From assembly GCA_947461335.1 (NCBI GenBank), contig CANHLB010000052.1, forward strand, positions 1 through 9,303: a DNA stretch of 9,303 nt, in the 5' to 3' direction. The position numbers and the translations under genes are program-made. Positions 1 to 6,730 of this stretch are shown one piece after another. The stretch is from Burkholderiaceae bacterium. Its GTDB lineage: Bacteria > Pseudomonadota > Gammaproteobacteria > Burkholderiales > Burkholderiaceae. The notes beneath the pieces are model-generated. The model saw only the letters and a list, made by a program, of their open reading frames with translations. It ran no database searches and had not been told where the DNA came from. Position 1 is the stretch's first letter. Each line of letters begins with the position of its first letter.

Positions 1-62
1 GTATGAGCTAATTCCTCTTAATGGGGTTTATGATTTAACTTTAACGATTGAGTACAAAAGAT

Positions 63-1517
63 ATGATGAATTCACCTTTCAAATTTGAAAAAGCCTATAT
101 CAATGGACAGTGGGTTGATGCTGACAATAAAGAAACTATTAAAGTTACGAATCCTGCAACTGGTGAGTTGATCGGTACAGTTCCTAAAATGGGCGTAGCT
201 GAAACTCGCAGAGCAATTGATTTTGCTAATAAAGCATTGCCTGCATGGCGTGACAAAACAGCCAAAGAGCGGGCAAAGATTTTGCGGAACTGGTTTGACC
301 TCATTATGAAAAATCAAGAGGCATTAGCGCAGCTGATGACGGCTGAACAAGGTAAGCCGCTGGTTGAGAGTAGAGGTGAGATTGCTTATGCTGCTTCATT
401 TATTGAGTGGTTTGGTGAAGAGGCTAAGCGTGTATATGGAGAGACTATTCCTTCTCATGGTGCAGATAAGCGTTTAGTTGTGATTAAGCAGCCTATTGGA
501 GTGTGCGCAGCAATCACGCCATGGAATTTCCCGGCGGCGATGATTACACGTAAAGCTGGTCCTGCATTAGCGGCAGGTTGCACTATCGTTTTAAAGCCGG
601 CTAGCCAAACCCCATTTAGCGCCTTGGCGCTTTGTCAATTGGCTGAAGAAGCTGGTATTCCGCCCGGTGTTTTTTCTTGCGTGACTGGATCAGCATCGGA
701 AATTGGTGGTGAACTTTCCTCAAACCCAATTGTCAGAAAGTTGAGTTTTACAGGCTCTACAGAGATCGGCAAACTCTTACTAGCGCAATGCGCAACAACT
801 GTGAAGAAAACCTCAATGGAGCTGGGTGGTAATGCCCCATTTATCGTTTTTGATGATGCTGATATTGATGAGGCAGTAAAAGGCGCCATGATTTCTAAAT
901 ACAGAAATGCTGGCCAAACATGTGTATGTGCGAACAGAATCATGGTGCAAGATTCTGTTTATGACACTTTTGTGGAAAAGTTTTCTAAAGCAGTGGGTGC
1001 ATTGAAAGTTGGCAATGGTAGCGCTGACGGTACTGTCATCGGTCCATTGATTGACGATAAAGCCATTGCAAAAGTTGAAGAGCATGTCAACGACGCTATT
1101 AAGAAGGGCGGAAAAGTAGTTATTGGTGGTAAGCGCCACTCTTTGGGAGGATCCTTCTTTGAGCCTACCGTAGTATCTGGTGCTACAAGAGATATGTTGG
1201 CATTTAAAGAGGAAACATTTGGACCATTTGCGCCCATCTTCAAATTCTCGACTGAAGCTGAAGCAATCTCAATGGCGAACGATACTGAGTTTGGCTTAGC
1301 GGCATATTTTTATGCTCAAAATATTGGCCGCATCTGGCGAATTGCCGAAGCATTGGAATATGGCATGGTTGGTATAAATGAAGGCTTGATTTCTACTGAG
1401 GTTGCTCCTTTCGGTGGTGTTAAAGAAAGTGGCCTGGGTCGTGAAGGATCCCAGCATGGCATCGAGGACTATTTAGAAATGAAGTATCTCTGCATGGGTG
1501 GAATTAAGGCGGCCTGA
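63..1517 (+). CDS. gabD: Succinate-semialdehyde dehydrogenase, NADP-type (GabD)
   Basis: Oxidises succinate semialdehyde to succinate in the cytoplasm, the last step of GABA breakdown and of several aromatic and N-heterocycle routes. The protein has 484 residues counted from the ATG at 63, close to the 482 of E. coli GabD as I recall it, and resembles that protein along its length. Visible aldehyde dehydrogenase residues are Asn155 (TPWNFP), general base Glu253 (MELGGNAP), nucleophile Cys287 (AGQTCVC) and Glu384 (KEETFGPF). Lys178 and Ser181 in LKPASQTP match the NADP-binding pair of GabD. Arg163, Arg281 and Ser444 (GLIST) match the succinate-semialdehyde carboxylate-binding residues. The start is uncertain: TTG at 48, ATG at 63 and ATG at 66 are in frame below a stop at 42-44, and none has a clear Shine-Dalgarno. 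The ATGs fit the family N-terminus best. It is first in a run with the next two genes. Confidence 0.95.
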   Translation: MMNSPFKFEKAYINGQWVDADNKETIKVTNPATGELIGTVPKMGVAETRRAIDFANKALPAWRDKTAKERAKILRNWFDLIMKNQEALAQLMTAEQGKPLVESRGEIAYAASFIEWFGEEAKRVYGETIPSHGADKRLVVIKQPIGVCAAITPWNFPAAMITRKAGPALAAGCTIVLKPASQTPFSALALCQLAEEAGIPPGVFSCVTGSASEIGGELSSNPIVRKLSFTGSTEIGKLLLAQCATTVKKTSMELGGNAPFIVFDDADIDEAVKGAMISKYRNAGQTCVCANRIMVQDSVYDTFVEKFSKAVGALKVGNGSADGTVIGPLIDDKAIAKVEEHVNDAIKKGGKVVIGGKRHSLGGSFFEPTVVSGATRDMLAFKEETFGPFAPIFKFSTEAEAISMANDTEFGLAAYFYAQNIGRIWRIAEALEYGMVGINEGLISTEVAPFGGVKESGLGREGSQHGIEDYLEMKYLCMGGIKAA

Positions 1518-1518
1518 T

Positions 1519-2124
1519 ATGCCCTTTTATGAAATCGATGGAATAAAGCCAGTTGTTCATCCAACGGCCTACGTACATCCTGAGGCTGTGGTGATTGGCG
1601 ATGTGCACATTGGCCCTAATTGTTACATCGCCCCCTTTGCTGCATTGAGAGGAGACTTCGGCCGAATTGTTCTCGAGGCAGGAGTTAATATTCAAGACTC
1701 CTGCGTTTTGCATGGATTTCCGGATACTGATACCTTAGTCGAAGAGGACGGGCATATCGGTCATGCCGCAGTTTTACATGGCTGTACGATTAAAAAAAAT
1801 GTGCTTATCGGTATGAATGCGGTAATTATGGATAACGCAGTGATTGGCGAAAATTCAATTGTTGCTGCTTGTGCCTTTATTAAAGCAGGAATGATTATCG
1901 CGCCTCAGATGTTAGTAGCCGGCATTCCCGGAAAGATTCTAAGAGCCCTGACAAAAGCAGAGCTCAATTGGAAAATTGAGGGTACGGATTTATATAAAGC
2001 ATTGACTGTTAGAAGTCTCAATACTTTAAAGCCATGCATCCCTCTCACACAAATTGAGTCAAATAGAAAAAAATTCGATTTACCAATTAGTAAGTCTTTA
2101 GATAAACTTAAAGAACAAAGTTAA
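1519..2124 (+). CDS. paaY: PaaY-like hexapeptide-repeat protein (gamma-carbonic anhydrase fold)
   Basis: A 201-residue left-handed beta-helix protein with hexapeptide repeats over roughly residues 14-140 and a helical C-terminal tail. The metal ligands of the gamma-carbonic anhydrase fold are visible as His65 (VLHGFP), His82 and His87 (GHIGHAAVLHG), with Arg44, Asp46, Gln59 and Asp60 also conserved. The motifs RGDFGRI, HGFP and EDGHIGH are closer to E. coli PaaY than to CaiE, its carnitine-cluster relative. PaaY is a thioesterase that removes dead-end CoA thioesters formed during phenylacetate degradation. No other paa gene is in the window, so the role here is open: a salvage thioesterase or a carbonic-anhydrase-like protein. 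ATG 1519 begins 2 nt after the gabD stop and has AAGG 9 nt upstream. An in-frame upstream GTG at 1498 would overlap gabD and adds residues the family lacks. Probably translationally coupled to gabD. Confidence 0.9.
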   Translation: MPFYEIDGIKPVVHPTAYVHPEAVVIGDVHIGPNCYIAPFAALRGDFGRIVLEAGVNIQDSCVLHGFPDTDTLVEEDGHIGHAAVLHGCTIKKNVLIGMNAVIMDNAVIGENSIVAACAFIKAGMIIAPQMLVAGIPGKILRALTKAELNWKIEGTDLYKALTVRSLNTLKPCIPLTQIESNRKKFDLPISKSLDKLKEQS

Positions 2125-2134
2125 AAGATAAGCG

Positions 2135-2830
2135 ATGAAGTCTTTAACAGTAGCAGATGCTATTAGCTCGCGTATGTCCGTGAGGGCATTCACCAAGGAT
2201 CCTGTTTCTAAAGAGATGATCACTGGGCTTTTAAATATAGCTGCACGTGCCCCCTCAGGAACCAATACACAGCCTTGGAAGGTTTATGTACTGGAGGGTA
2301 ATATTCTGAAGGAGCTCTGCACTGAAGTGTGTGCAGCCTATGATGCGATAGCTGCTAACCCTGAATTAGCTAAAGAGTATCAAGCCGGCTACACCTACTA
2401 TCCAAATAAGTGGTTTAGTCCTTATATCGATCGACGCCGTGAGAATGGTTGGAGCTTGTATGGCCTCTTAGGCATTACCAAAGGGGATAAAGACAAAATG
2501 CATGTGCAGCATCGTAAAAACTTCCAAGCCTTTGGCGCTCCCGTATGTTTGTTCTTCACAATCGATAAAGAATTAGGTAAAGGTTCTATGCTGGACTATG
2601 GAATGTTCCTGCAGAATTTTATGGTAGCAGCTAGGGGTGAGGGCTTAGATACTTGCCCACAAGCAGCTTGGAATGATTACTCAAAAATTATCCTGCCATC
2701 GATCGGAGCTCAAGATAACGAGATGCTGGTATGCGGTATGTCCTTGGGTTACGCCGATAAATCAGAGATAGTAAATACCTTCCATACCCCACGCGTACCT
2801 GCAGAAGAATTTACTACTTGGCTTAGTTAA
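2135..2830 (+). CDS. FMN-dependent nitroreductase family protein
   Basis: A 231-residue nitroreductase-fold flavoprotein. These enzymes use NAD(P)H and FMN to reduce nitroaromatics, quinones or enones, and act as cytoplasmic dimers. FMN-contact signatures are visible: Arg13, Ser15 and Arg17 (SSRMSVRAF), Ser41/Asn44/Gln46 (APSGTNTQPW) and the GLDTCPQAAW segment at 170-179. The C-terminal GMSLGYAD (201-208) is the usual end of the fold. The middle stretch (about 89-135, rich in Tyr, Trp and Arg) is typical of the PnbA-like 4-nitrobenzoate reductase group, but sequence alone does not fix the substrate. It lies 10 nt after the paaY-like stop with only a weak A/G-rich ribosome site, so it probably shares that transcript. 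Its TAA lies inside an 8-bp overlap with the convergent glutathione transferase gene. Family call firm; substrate unknown. Confidence 0.92.
   Translation: MKSLTVADAISSRMSVRAFTKDPVSKEMITGLLNIAARAPSGTNTQPWKVYVLEGNILKELCTEVCAAYDAIAANPELAKEYQAGYTYYPNKWFSPYIDRRRENGWSLYGLLGITKGDKDKMHVQHRKNFQAFGAPVCLFFTIDKELGKGSMLDYGMFLQNFMVAARGEGLDTCPQAAWNDYSKIILPSIGAQDNEMLVCGMSLGYADKSEIVNTFHTPRVPAEEFTTWLS
2823..2830. other. Tail-to-tail stop-codon overlap
   Basis: The sequence TTAGTTAA holds the stop codon of the plus-strand nitroreductase (TAA, 2828-2830) and, read on the other strand, the stop of the glutathione transferase (TAA, complement of 2823-2825). There is no intergenic space, so any transcription terminator of either operon must lie within the opposing coding sequence. 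Confidence 0.95.
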
Positions 2831-3476
2831 CTTTTGGAGCGCCCGCTTGTTTGAGAGGGTGCGCATCAGCAAAGGCAGGCAAGCGCATGCAATTACTAAA
2901 AATATCTTGCAGAATAGGGGTTAGGCTCATATCTACTTTAAATAGATTGGCACCAATCACATGAGATGCTAGAGCAATATCAGCCAGGGTAAGTTCATTT
3001 CCAAATGAATATGTCCCAGCTTTGCCTATTTTGATTAAAGATTTCTCAATAGACTGATTGCCAAGAGTAAACCAATGTTGAGCCCATTTAGTTTGCGCGC
3101 TCTCATCTAAATTCCACTCACTATTCAGGAAATTTCTGATGCGTGGAACAATCAAAGGATGCGTATCAGCAATAGTCACTAAAGCAAGGGCTCTGTTTTG
3201 CGCTTTTTCAAAAGCATCGCCTGGCAATAGCTTTGGTGACGACCAGACTTCATCAATATATTCCAAGATCGCCATAGATTGAGTGATTTCATGGCCGTCG
3301 TGTTTGAGTAAGGGAACTACATGTTGTGGATTTAGGGATTCATAAGCCTCGCCAAACTGCTCTCCAGTAGCTAAATTAATAGCTATCTCCTCAAATGCAA
3401 TTCCTTTGAGGTTTAAAGCAACTCTGACACGATAAGCAGCTAGAGAACGCCAAAAGCCGTAGAGAGTAACGCTCAT
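2823..3476 (-). CDS. Zeta-class glutathione transferase, maleylacetoacetate/maleylpyruvate isomerase type
   Basis: A glutathione transferase of 217 residues (218 if the first of two tandem ATGs, at 3479, is used). The N-terminal thioredoxin-like domain (about 1-80) carries the zeta signature WRSLAAYRVRVALNLKG, the NPQHVVPLL turn with the cis-proline, and QSMAILEYID, whose Gln-Ser binds the glutamyl part of glutathione. The all-helical C-terminal domain follows, with YSFGNELTLADIALAS. Zeta enzymes isomerise cis to trans double bonds of ring-cleavage products (MaiA in the homogentisate route, NagL in the gentisate route) using glutathione. The usual R-S-S-(A/C) active-site run is R-S-L-A here: the first serine is kept and the second is leucine. 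AAGG (complement of 3483-3486) lies 6 nt from the second ATG and only 3 nt from the first, favouring 3476. Last gene of the GntR-led operon, 9 to 12 nt after the hydrolase. Isomerase activity is inferred from family; the substrate is unknown. Confidence 0.88.
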   Translation of the reverse strand: MSVTLYGFWRSLAAYRVRVALNLKGIAFEEIAINLATGEQFGEAYESLNPQHVVPLLKHDGHEITQSMAILEYIDEVWSSPKLLPGDAFEKAQNRALALVTIADTHPLIVPRIRNFLNSEWNLDESAQTKWAQHWFTLGNQSIEKSLIKIGKAGTYSFGNELTLADIALASHVIGANLFKVDMSLTPILQDIFSNCMRLPAFADAHPLKQAGAPKVN

Positions 3477-3488
3477 CATGAACCTTAA

Positions 3489-4274
3489 TTAACTATTAAT
3501 AAAGTCGCGAATGGCGTTCATAAATACTGCCGGTGCTTGAAGCTGTGGAACATGGGCTAAACCTGGAAGAATATTTAACTTGGCATTAGGCAGCCCGGCA
3601 TGTAATTCCACTGACATTGGTGAAGGTGTTGCTTCATCTAATTCGCCAACGAGCACTAGTACAGGCTGCGTCACTTTGGATAATTGGTCGCGAATATCTA
3701 ATCCCGCTAGCGCAGCACAAGCGCCATGGAAAGTTTCTAGGTCGAGACTAAGGAAACGTTTTTTTCTGTCTGCAACTAAGTCAGAATTTTTTTCTTGGAA
3801 CTCTGGGGCAAATAAGCGGCGCATTGCTACATCTGCAATCGCACCCAAACCTTTTTCCTTGGCGGCTGCAGACATGCCTCTGAAGGCAGCACGACCAGGC
3901 TCTGAGAACATGGCGCCACAATCTGCAAGAACTAAGCGAGAAGCAATTTGTGGGTGACGAATGCTGGTGATGAGGGCAATAAAGCCACCATAACCATTTC
4001 CTAAGAAGATTGGCTTCTCAGAAAGTTTGAGAGATTCAATACCTTGAGCAATATGGTCAGCAATCGTATTGAGATCGCCACCCACGAAATCAGATCCTTC
4101 AAAGCCAGGAAGGTTAAGTGAAATGACTTGATGGGTTTTAACTAGTTCTTCTGCCAGCGGCGTAAAAGAACTGCTATCGGCTAAAAGGGAGTGGAACAAA
4201 ATAATCGGTTTTCCTGATCCAGAAATCTCCAGACTCAACTTTTTATTACCAATACTTAAAGTGTTATTTGCCAT
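3489..4274 (-). CDS. Alpha/beta-hydrolase-fold protein, PcaD-like, nucleophile serine replaced by glycine
   Basis: A 261-residue single-domain alpha/beta hydrolase resembling 3-oxoadipate enol-lactonase (PcaD) and related esterases. In order: the oxyanion strand IILFHSLLADSSSF (25-37), the NLPGFEGSD loop (54-62), the nucleophile elbow FLGNGYGG (90-97), a helical cap (about 120-190), the acid strand with Asp213 (VGELDEATP) and catalytic His241 (GLAHVPQLQAP). The elbow should read G-x-S-x-G, but here it is G-N-G-Y-G-G. Residue 94 is Gly, codon GGT at complement 3993-3995, one A-to-G change from Ser AGT. The frame is intact, so this is not simple decay. It may be a non-hydrolytic fold member, a pseudoenzyme, or carry a recent mutation. 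AAGGA lies about 10 nt before ATG 4274. It follows the aldehyde dehydrogenase by 27 nt in the same operon. Fold call firm; lactonase activity doubtful. Confidence 0.88.
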   Translation of the reverse strand: MANNTLSIGNKKLSLEISGSGKPIILFHSLLADSSSFTPLAEELVKTHQVISLNLPGFEGSDFVGGDLNTIADHIAQGIESLKLSEKPIFLGNGYGGFIALITSIRHPQIASRLVLADCGAMFSEPGRAAFRGMSAAAKEKGLGAIADVAMRRLFAPEFQEKNSDLVADRKKRFLSLDLETFHGACAALAGLDIRDQLSKVTQPVLVLVGELDEATPSPMSVELHAGLPNAKLNILPGLAHVPQLQAPAVFMNAIRDFINS

Positions 4275-4301
4275 ATCGCTTTATTCCTTCATTTTTTCTG
4301 A

Positions 4302-5822
4302 TTAGTTCAGGCGTGGTTGGCTAGCGGTATCTTTGTACCAGTCAAAAGGTGAGTCATCCATGCGAATCATCACACTCTTAGTCTCAAAGTGTTGATCAAA
4401 AGATTCTGTACCACACTCACGACCAATACCAGAGTCTTTAATGCCGCCCCATGGAGATGCTGGATCTAAGCGATGGTGATCATTGACCCACACAATGCCA
4501 CACTTGAGTTTTGCAGCCACGCGATGCGCTCTAGTGACATCATTGGTGCGAATAGCGCCAGCAAGACCAAACGGAGAGTCATTTGCTAACTCCAAACCTT
4601 CTTCTTCAGTGGTGAATTTGGTTACAGATACAAATGGTCCAAACACTTCCTCTTGGAAAATACGCATCTTTCTGGTGACATCAGCAAATACGGTTGGCTC
4701 AACAAAGAAACCATTTGCCAAACTTGGATCAGTCGGTATTTTGCCGCCAGCAACTAAACGTGCTTTGTCTTCATTTAAGCCAATATCAATGTATTTCAGG
4801 ACGCGTTGTTGTTGACGAGCAGAGACCACAGGTCCAAGTTGAACCTTTGGATCAATAGGGTTACCAATACGAATCGTTTTTGCTTTTGCTGCTAGCTTTT
4901 CAACAAACTCATCGTAAATTTTGGCTTGCACAATTTGACGACTACCGCAAATACAGGTTTGGCCTGCACCGATGAAGGCGCCAAAGGCTGCATAGTTCAC
5001 GGCTTGGTCTACATCGAAGTCATCGAATACGAGAACAGGGGTCTTGCCGCCGAGCTCCAAGGTTTGGTGCGCAAAATTACTGCCAGCCAATGAGCCAGTA
5101 ATGCGGCCAGCTTCAGTACCACCAGTCAGAACCCATTTTGCTAAGCCAGGATGCTCTGCAAGTGCTTTACCAGTTGAGGGGCCAAGTCCAGTAATGACAT
5201 TGAATGCTCCTGGCGGCAAGCCTGCTTCAACAAATAATTGAGCTAAGCGTAGAGTAGTTAATGGAGTGTATTCAGAGGGCTTTACTACAGTAGTGCAACC
5301 AGAAGCAAGAGTAGGGGCTAAGCTCTTCACCATAATCATCAGCGGATGATTAAATGGGGTTGAATTTCCGACCACGCCAATAGGAGTCCGTAAGGTGTAG
5401 TTGAGGTAGTTTCCATCAACAGGAATGACAGAGTCGCGGCGTGCAATGGCCAAACCAGCGTTGTAACGGAAAAAATCTGGCAAACGGGAGACTTGGGCAC
5501 GAGTCTCATTTAGTGAGCGGCCATTATTTGCAGTTTCTAATGTGTAGATCTCTTCTAGGTTTGCTTCAAAGACATCAGCCAGCTTATTGATGAGTTTTGC
5601 TCTAGTGCGATTAGACATAGAGCTCCACTCAGGGCTCGCAAAGGCTTTAGCAGAACTTTTTACTGCTTTATCGACATCAGCTTCTGTTGCGTGAGCGATT
5701 TGCGCTAGCATTTCTCCAGTAGCTGGATTTAATACGTCAAGTAACTCGGGCTGTGAAGCTGGAATTTCTTTTCCGTCAATAAATAGACCACGTATAGGTA
5801 CTTGCTTGTTCGAAGTTGACAT
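4302..5822 (-). CDS. NAD-type aldehyde dehydrogenase, substrate unknown
   Basis: A 506-residue aldehyde dehydrogenase superfamily enzyme oxidising an aldehyde to the acid in the cytoplasm. Visible residues are Asn158 (TPFNHP), Lys181 and Glu184 (VVKPSEYTP), Glu256 (LELGGKTP), nucleophile Cys290 (AGQTCICGSR) and Glu392 (EEVFGPF). Glu184, three residues after the lysine, is the usual mark of NAD preference, unlike the serine at that place in the GabD of this window. The C-terminal substrate-side segment NDHHRLDPASPWGG (447-460) differs clearly from GabD and from betaine-aldehyde enzymes; I do not recognise a characterised subfamily with certainty. The C-terminal tail after GRECGTESFDQHFETK is somewhat extended (to residue 506). 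AAGGA lies 5 nt before ATG 5822. It lies 28 nt after the GntR gene, so is probably its direct operon partner and target. Intact; enzyme class certain, substrate open. Confidence 0.94.
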   Translation of the reverse strand: MSTSNKQVPIRGLFIDGKEIPASQPELLDVLNPATGEMLAQIAHATEADVDKAVKSSAKAFASPEWSSMSNRTRAKLINKLADVFEANLEEIYTLETANNGRSLNETRAQVSRLPDFFRYNAGLAIARRDSVIPVDGNYLNYTLRTPIGVVGNSTPFNHPLMIMVKSLAPTLASGCTTVVKPSEYTPLTTLRLAQLFVEAGLPPGAFNVITGLGPSTGKALAEHPGLAKWVLTGGTEAGRITGSLAGSNFAHQTLELGGKTPVLVFDDFDVDQAVNYAAFGAFIGAGQTCICGSRQIVQAKIYDEFVEKLAAKAKTIRIGNPIDPKVQLGPVVSARQQQRVLKYIDIGLNEDKARLVAGGKIPTDPSLANGFFVEPTVFADVTRKMRIFQEEVFGPFVSVTKFTTEEEGLELANDSPFGLAGAIRTNDVTRAHRVAAKLKCGIVWVNDHHRLDPASPWGGIKDSGIGRECGTESFDQHFETKSVMIRMDDSPFDWYKDTASQPRLN

Positions 5823-5850
5823 GAGGGTCCTTGTTGAAAAGTGTTTTGAA

Positions 5851-6531
5851 TTAGTTAATGATCATGCCGCGCGAGACAGCATTGCTGACTCTCTTACCTG
5901 CGGCAAGAACATGCTGCTCAGCTAAGCGCTGGGCTGCTTTAATCGATCTAGATTGAATGACATCAATGATTTCTCGATGCTCTGCGACTAGTGCTTCTGG
6001 CTTGCCATGATCCATATTACTGACGCTAATTTGTACCGCTCTTTCCATTAGATCAATCAAATCAATCAGTTGATCACGCATGCGATGGTTGCCACCAAGT
6101 TCAGCTAAACGACGGTGAAAGGTTTTGTTGTATCCCACAAAGCCATTGGGCCACTGCGCTTCAGTAAAGTGCTTAAATTGATCTAAGGCTTGAAGTTGTT
6201 CATCACTCGCATAGCGAATAATGCGTTCGATATTTGCCCGCTCTAGCGCAGCGCGCAAATGAAACATATCCAACATATCGGAAATAGAGACGGGGGCGAC
6301 TCTATAACCCTGACGTGGAATAGTGATGACAAGCCCCTCACGCTCTAGGCTAATCAAGGCATCACGAACAGGAGACTTGCTTACCTCAAAGCGCGCAGCT
6401 AACTCTGCTTCCCGAATCTCTGCTCCAGGCATGAGCTTGCAGGTCAAGATGTCATTGCGTAATTCCTCATATACTCTCTCGCGGAGTAATCTACTGTCAG
6501 TTTCTAGGGGTTCAACGCTTGTAGATGCCAT
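5851..6531 (-). CDS. GntR family transcriptional regulator, FCD (FadR-type) subfamily
   Basis: A 226-residue DNA-binding regulator. The N-terminal winged helix-turn-helix spans about residues 15-80: VYEELRNDILTCKLMPGAEI, then AELAARFEVSKSPVRDALISLE as the recognition region, then the wing EGLVITIPRQGYRVAP. The C-terminal all-helical FCD effector domain (about 85-215) carries a plausible metal site, Asn135-x3-His139, His185 (AEHREII) and His207 (AEQHVLAA). FCD regulators usually repress and are released by organic acids, often the pathway substrate or an intermediate. It is the first gene of the minus-strand operon and is divergent from the ABC transporter, so it probably controls both directions and itself from the 6532-6730 region. 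The ATG at 6531 has no recognisable Shine-Dalgarno, and no other start codon lies between it and the upstream in-frame stop. Confidence 0.94.
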   Translation of the reverse strand: MASTSVEPLETDSRLLRERVYEELRNDILTCKLMPGAEIREAELAARFEVSKSPVRDALISLEREGLVITIPRQGYRVAPVSISDMLDMFHLRAALERANIERIIRYASDEQLQALDQFKHFTEAQWPNGFVGYNKTFHRRLAELGGNHRMRDQLIDLIDLMERAVQISVSNMDHGKPEALVAEHREIIDVIQSRSIKAAQRLAEQHVLAAGKRVSNAVSRGMIIN

Positions 6532-6620
6532 GGGTTCAAAGATATTAGATAGCCTTTAAATATTCATCGTAATATATCACAAGAGAATTTTATGGGTATA
6601 CTATATTTTATAAGTAATTG

Positions 6621-6636
6621 ATTTATATATATAAAT
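6621..6636. repeat. 16-bp perfect AT-only palindrome, possible operator
   Basis: ATTTATATATATAAAT is its own reverse complement. It lies near the middle of the divergent region, 90 nt from the gntR start and 95 nt from the binding-protein start. It could be a regulator-binding dyad or simply a flexible, easily melted AT tract; in DNA this AT-rich, such palindromes can arise by chance. Confidence 0.45.
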
Positions 6637-6654
6637 TATTATTTGTAGAAAATA

Positions 6655-6682
6655 TTGTTTTAATTTAAATTTATTGTAGTAT
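6655..6682 (+). promoter_or_regulatory. Candidate promoter for the ABC transporter operon
   Basis: TTGTTT (6655-6660) and TAGTAT (6677-6682) are separated by 16 bp and match the sigma-70 boxes at 3 of 6 and 4 of 6 positions. A start around 6690 would leave a leader of about 40 nt before the ATG at 6731. The match is weak and other AT-rich hexamers nearby could serve. Confidence 0.25.
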
Positions 6683-6718
6683 ATCAACTAAGCCCTAAAA
6701 AGCTATTAAATATACTGT

Positions 6719-6724
6719 GAGGAG
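6719..6724 (+). promoter_or_regulatory. Strong Shine-Dalgarno of the binding-protein gene
   Basis: GAGGAG lies 6 nt before ATG 6731. It is the strongest ribosome site in the window, as expected for a periplasmic binding protein made in excess over its permeases, and it fixes the start. Confidence 0.85.
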
Positions 6725-6730
6725 ACAAAA

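Larger units (their letters stand above)
6532..6730. promoter_or_regulatory. AT-rich divergent control region between gntR and the ABC transporter
   Basis: 199 nt between two divergent start codons, with about 42 G/C (21 %) by direct count; the core 6601-6680 has only about 8 G/C in 80. It must hold promoters for both operons. Visible structure includes a 16-bp perfect palindrome (6621-6636), an imperfect dyad TACTATA-TTT-TATAaGTA (6599-6616), GTATAC (6596-6601), two copies of TTGTAG 31 bp apart (6643-6648 and 6674-6679) and two copies of TATATCA (6573-6579 and 6680-6686). No exact match to the FadR-subfamily consensus TNGTNNNACNA was found in the stretches I checked. The operator assignment is inference. 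Confidence 0.75.

Noticed and set aside
48..50. TTG as the gabD start
   Set aside because: Possible, but no Shine-Dalgarno precedes it, and the ATGs at 63 and 66 give a length and N-terminus closer to known GabD. Kept as an alternative only.
2..88. Open frame from the window edge to a stop at 86-88 that could be the 3' end of an upstream gene
   Set aside because: Only 28 codons are visible, it resembles no family I know, and it would overlap the start of gabD. It cannot be supported without the upstream sequence.
2839..2864. GC-rich hairpin (GCGCCC with GGGTGCGC, one bulged T) just past the nitroreductase stop
   Set aside because: It lies inside the glutathione transferase coding sequence and is not followed by a T-tract on either strand, so it is not a convincing terminator.
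3580..3957. Plus-strand open frame of 125 codons antisense to the alpha/beta hydrolase
   Set aside because: The minus-strand frame has a full hydrolase fold; the antisense peptide shows no recognisable motif.
6711..6716. TATACT resembling a -10 box before the binding-protein gene
   Set aside because: Transcription from it would begin within or past the Shine-Dalgarno at 6719-6724, leaving almost no leader.
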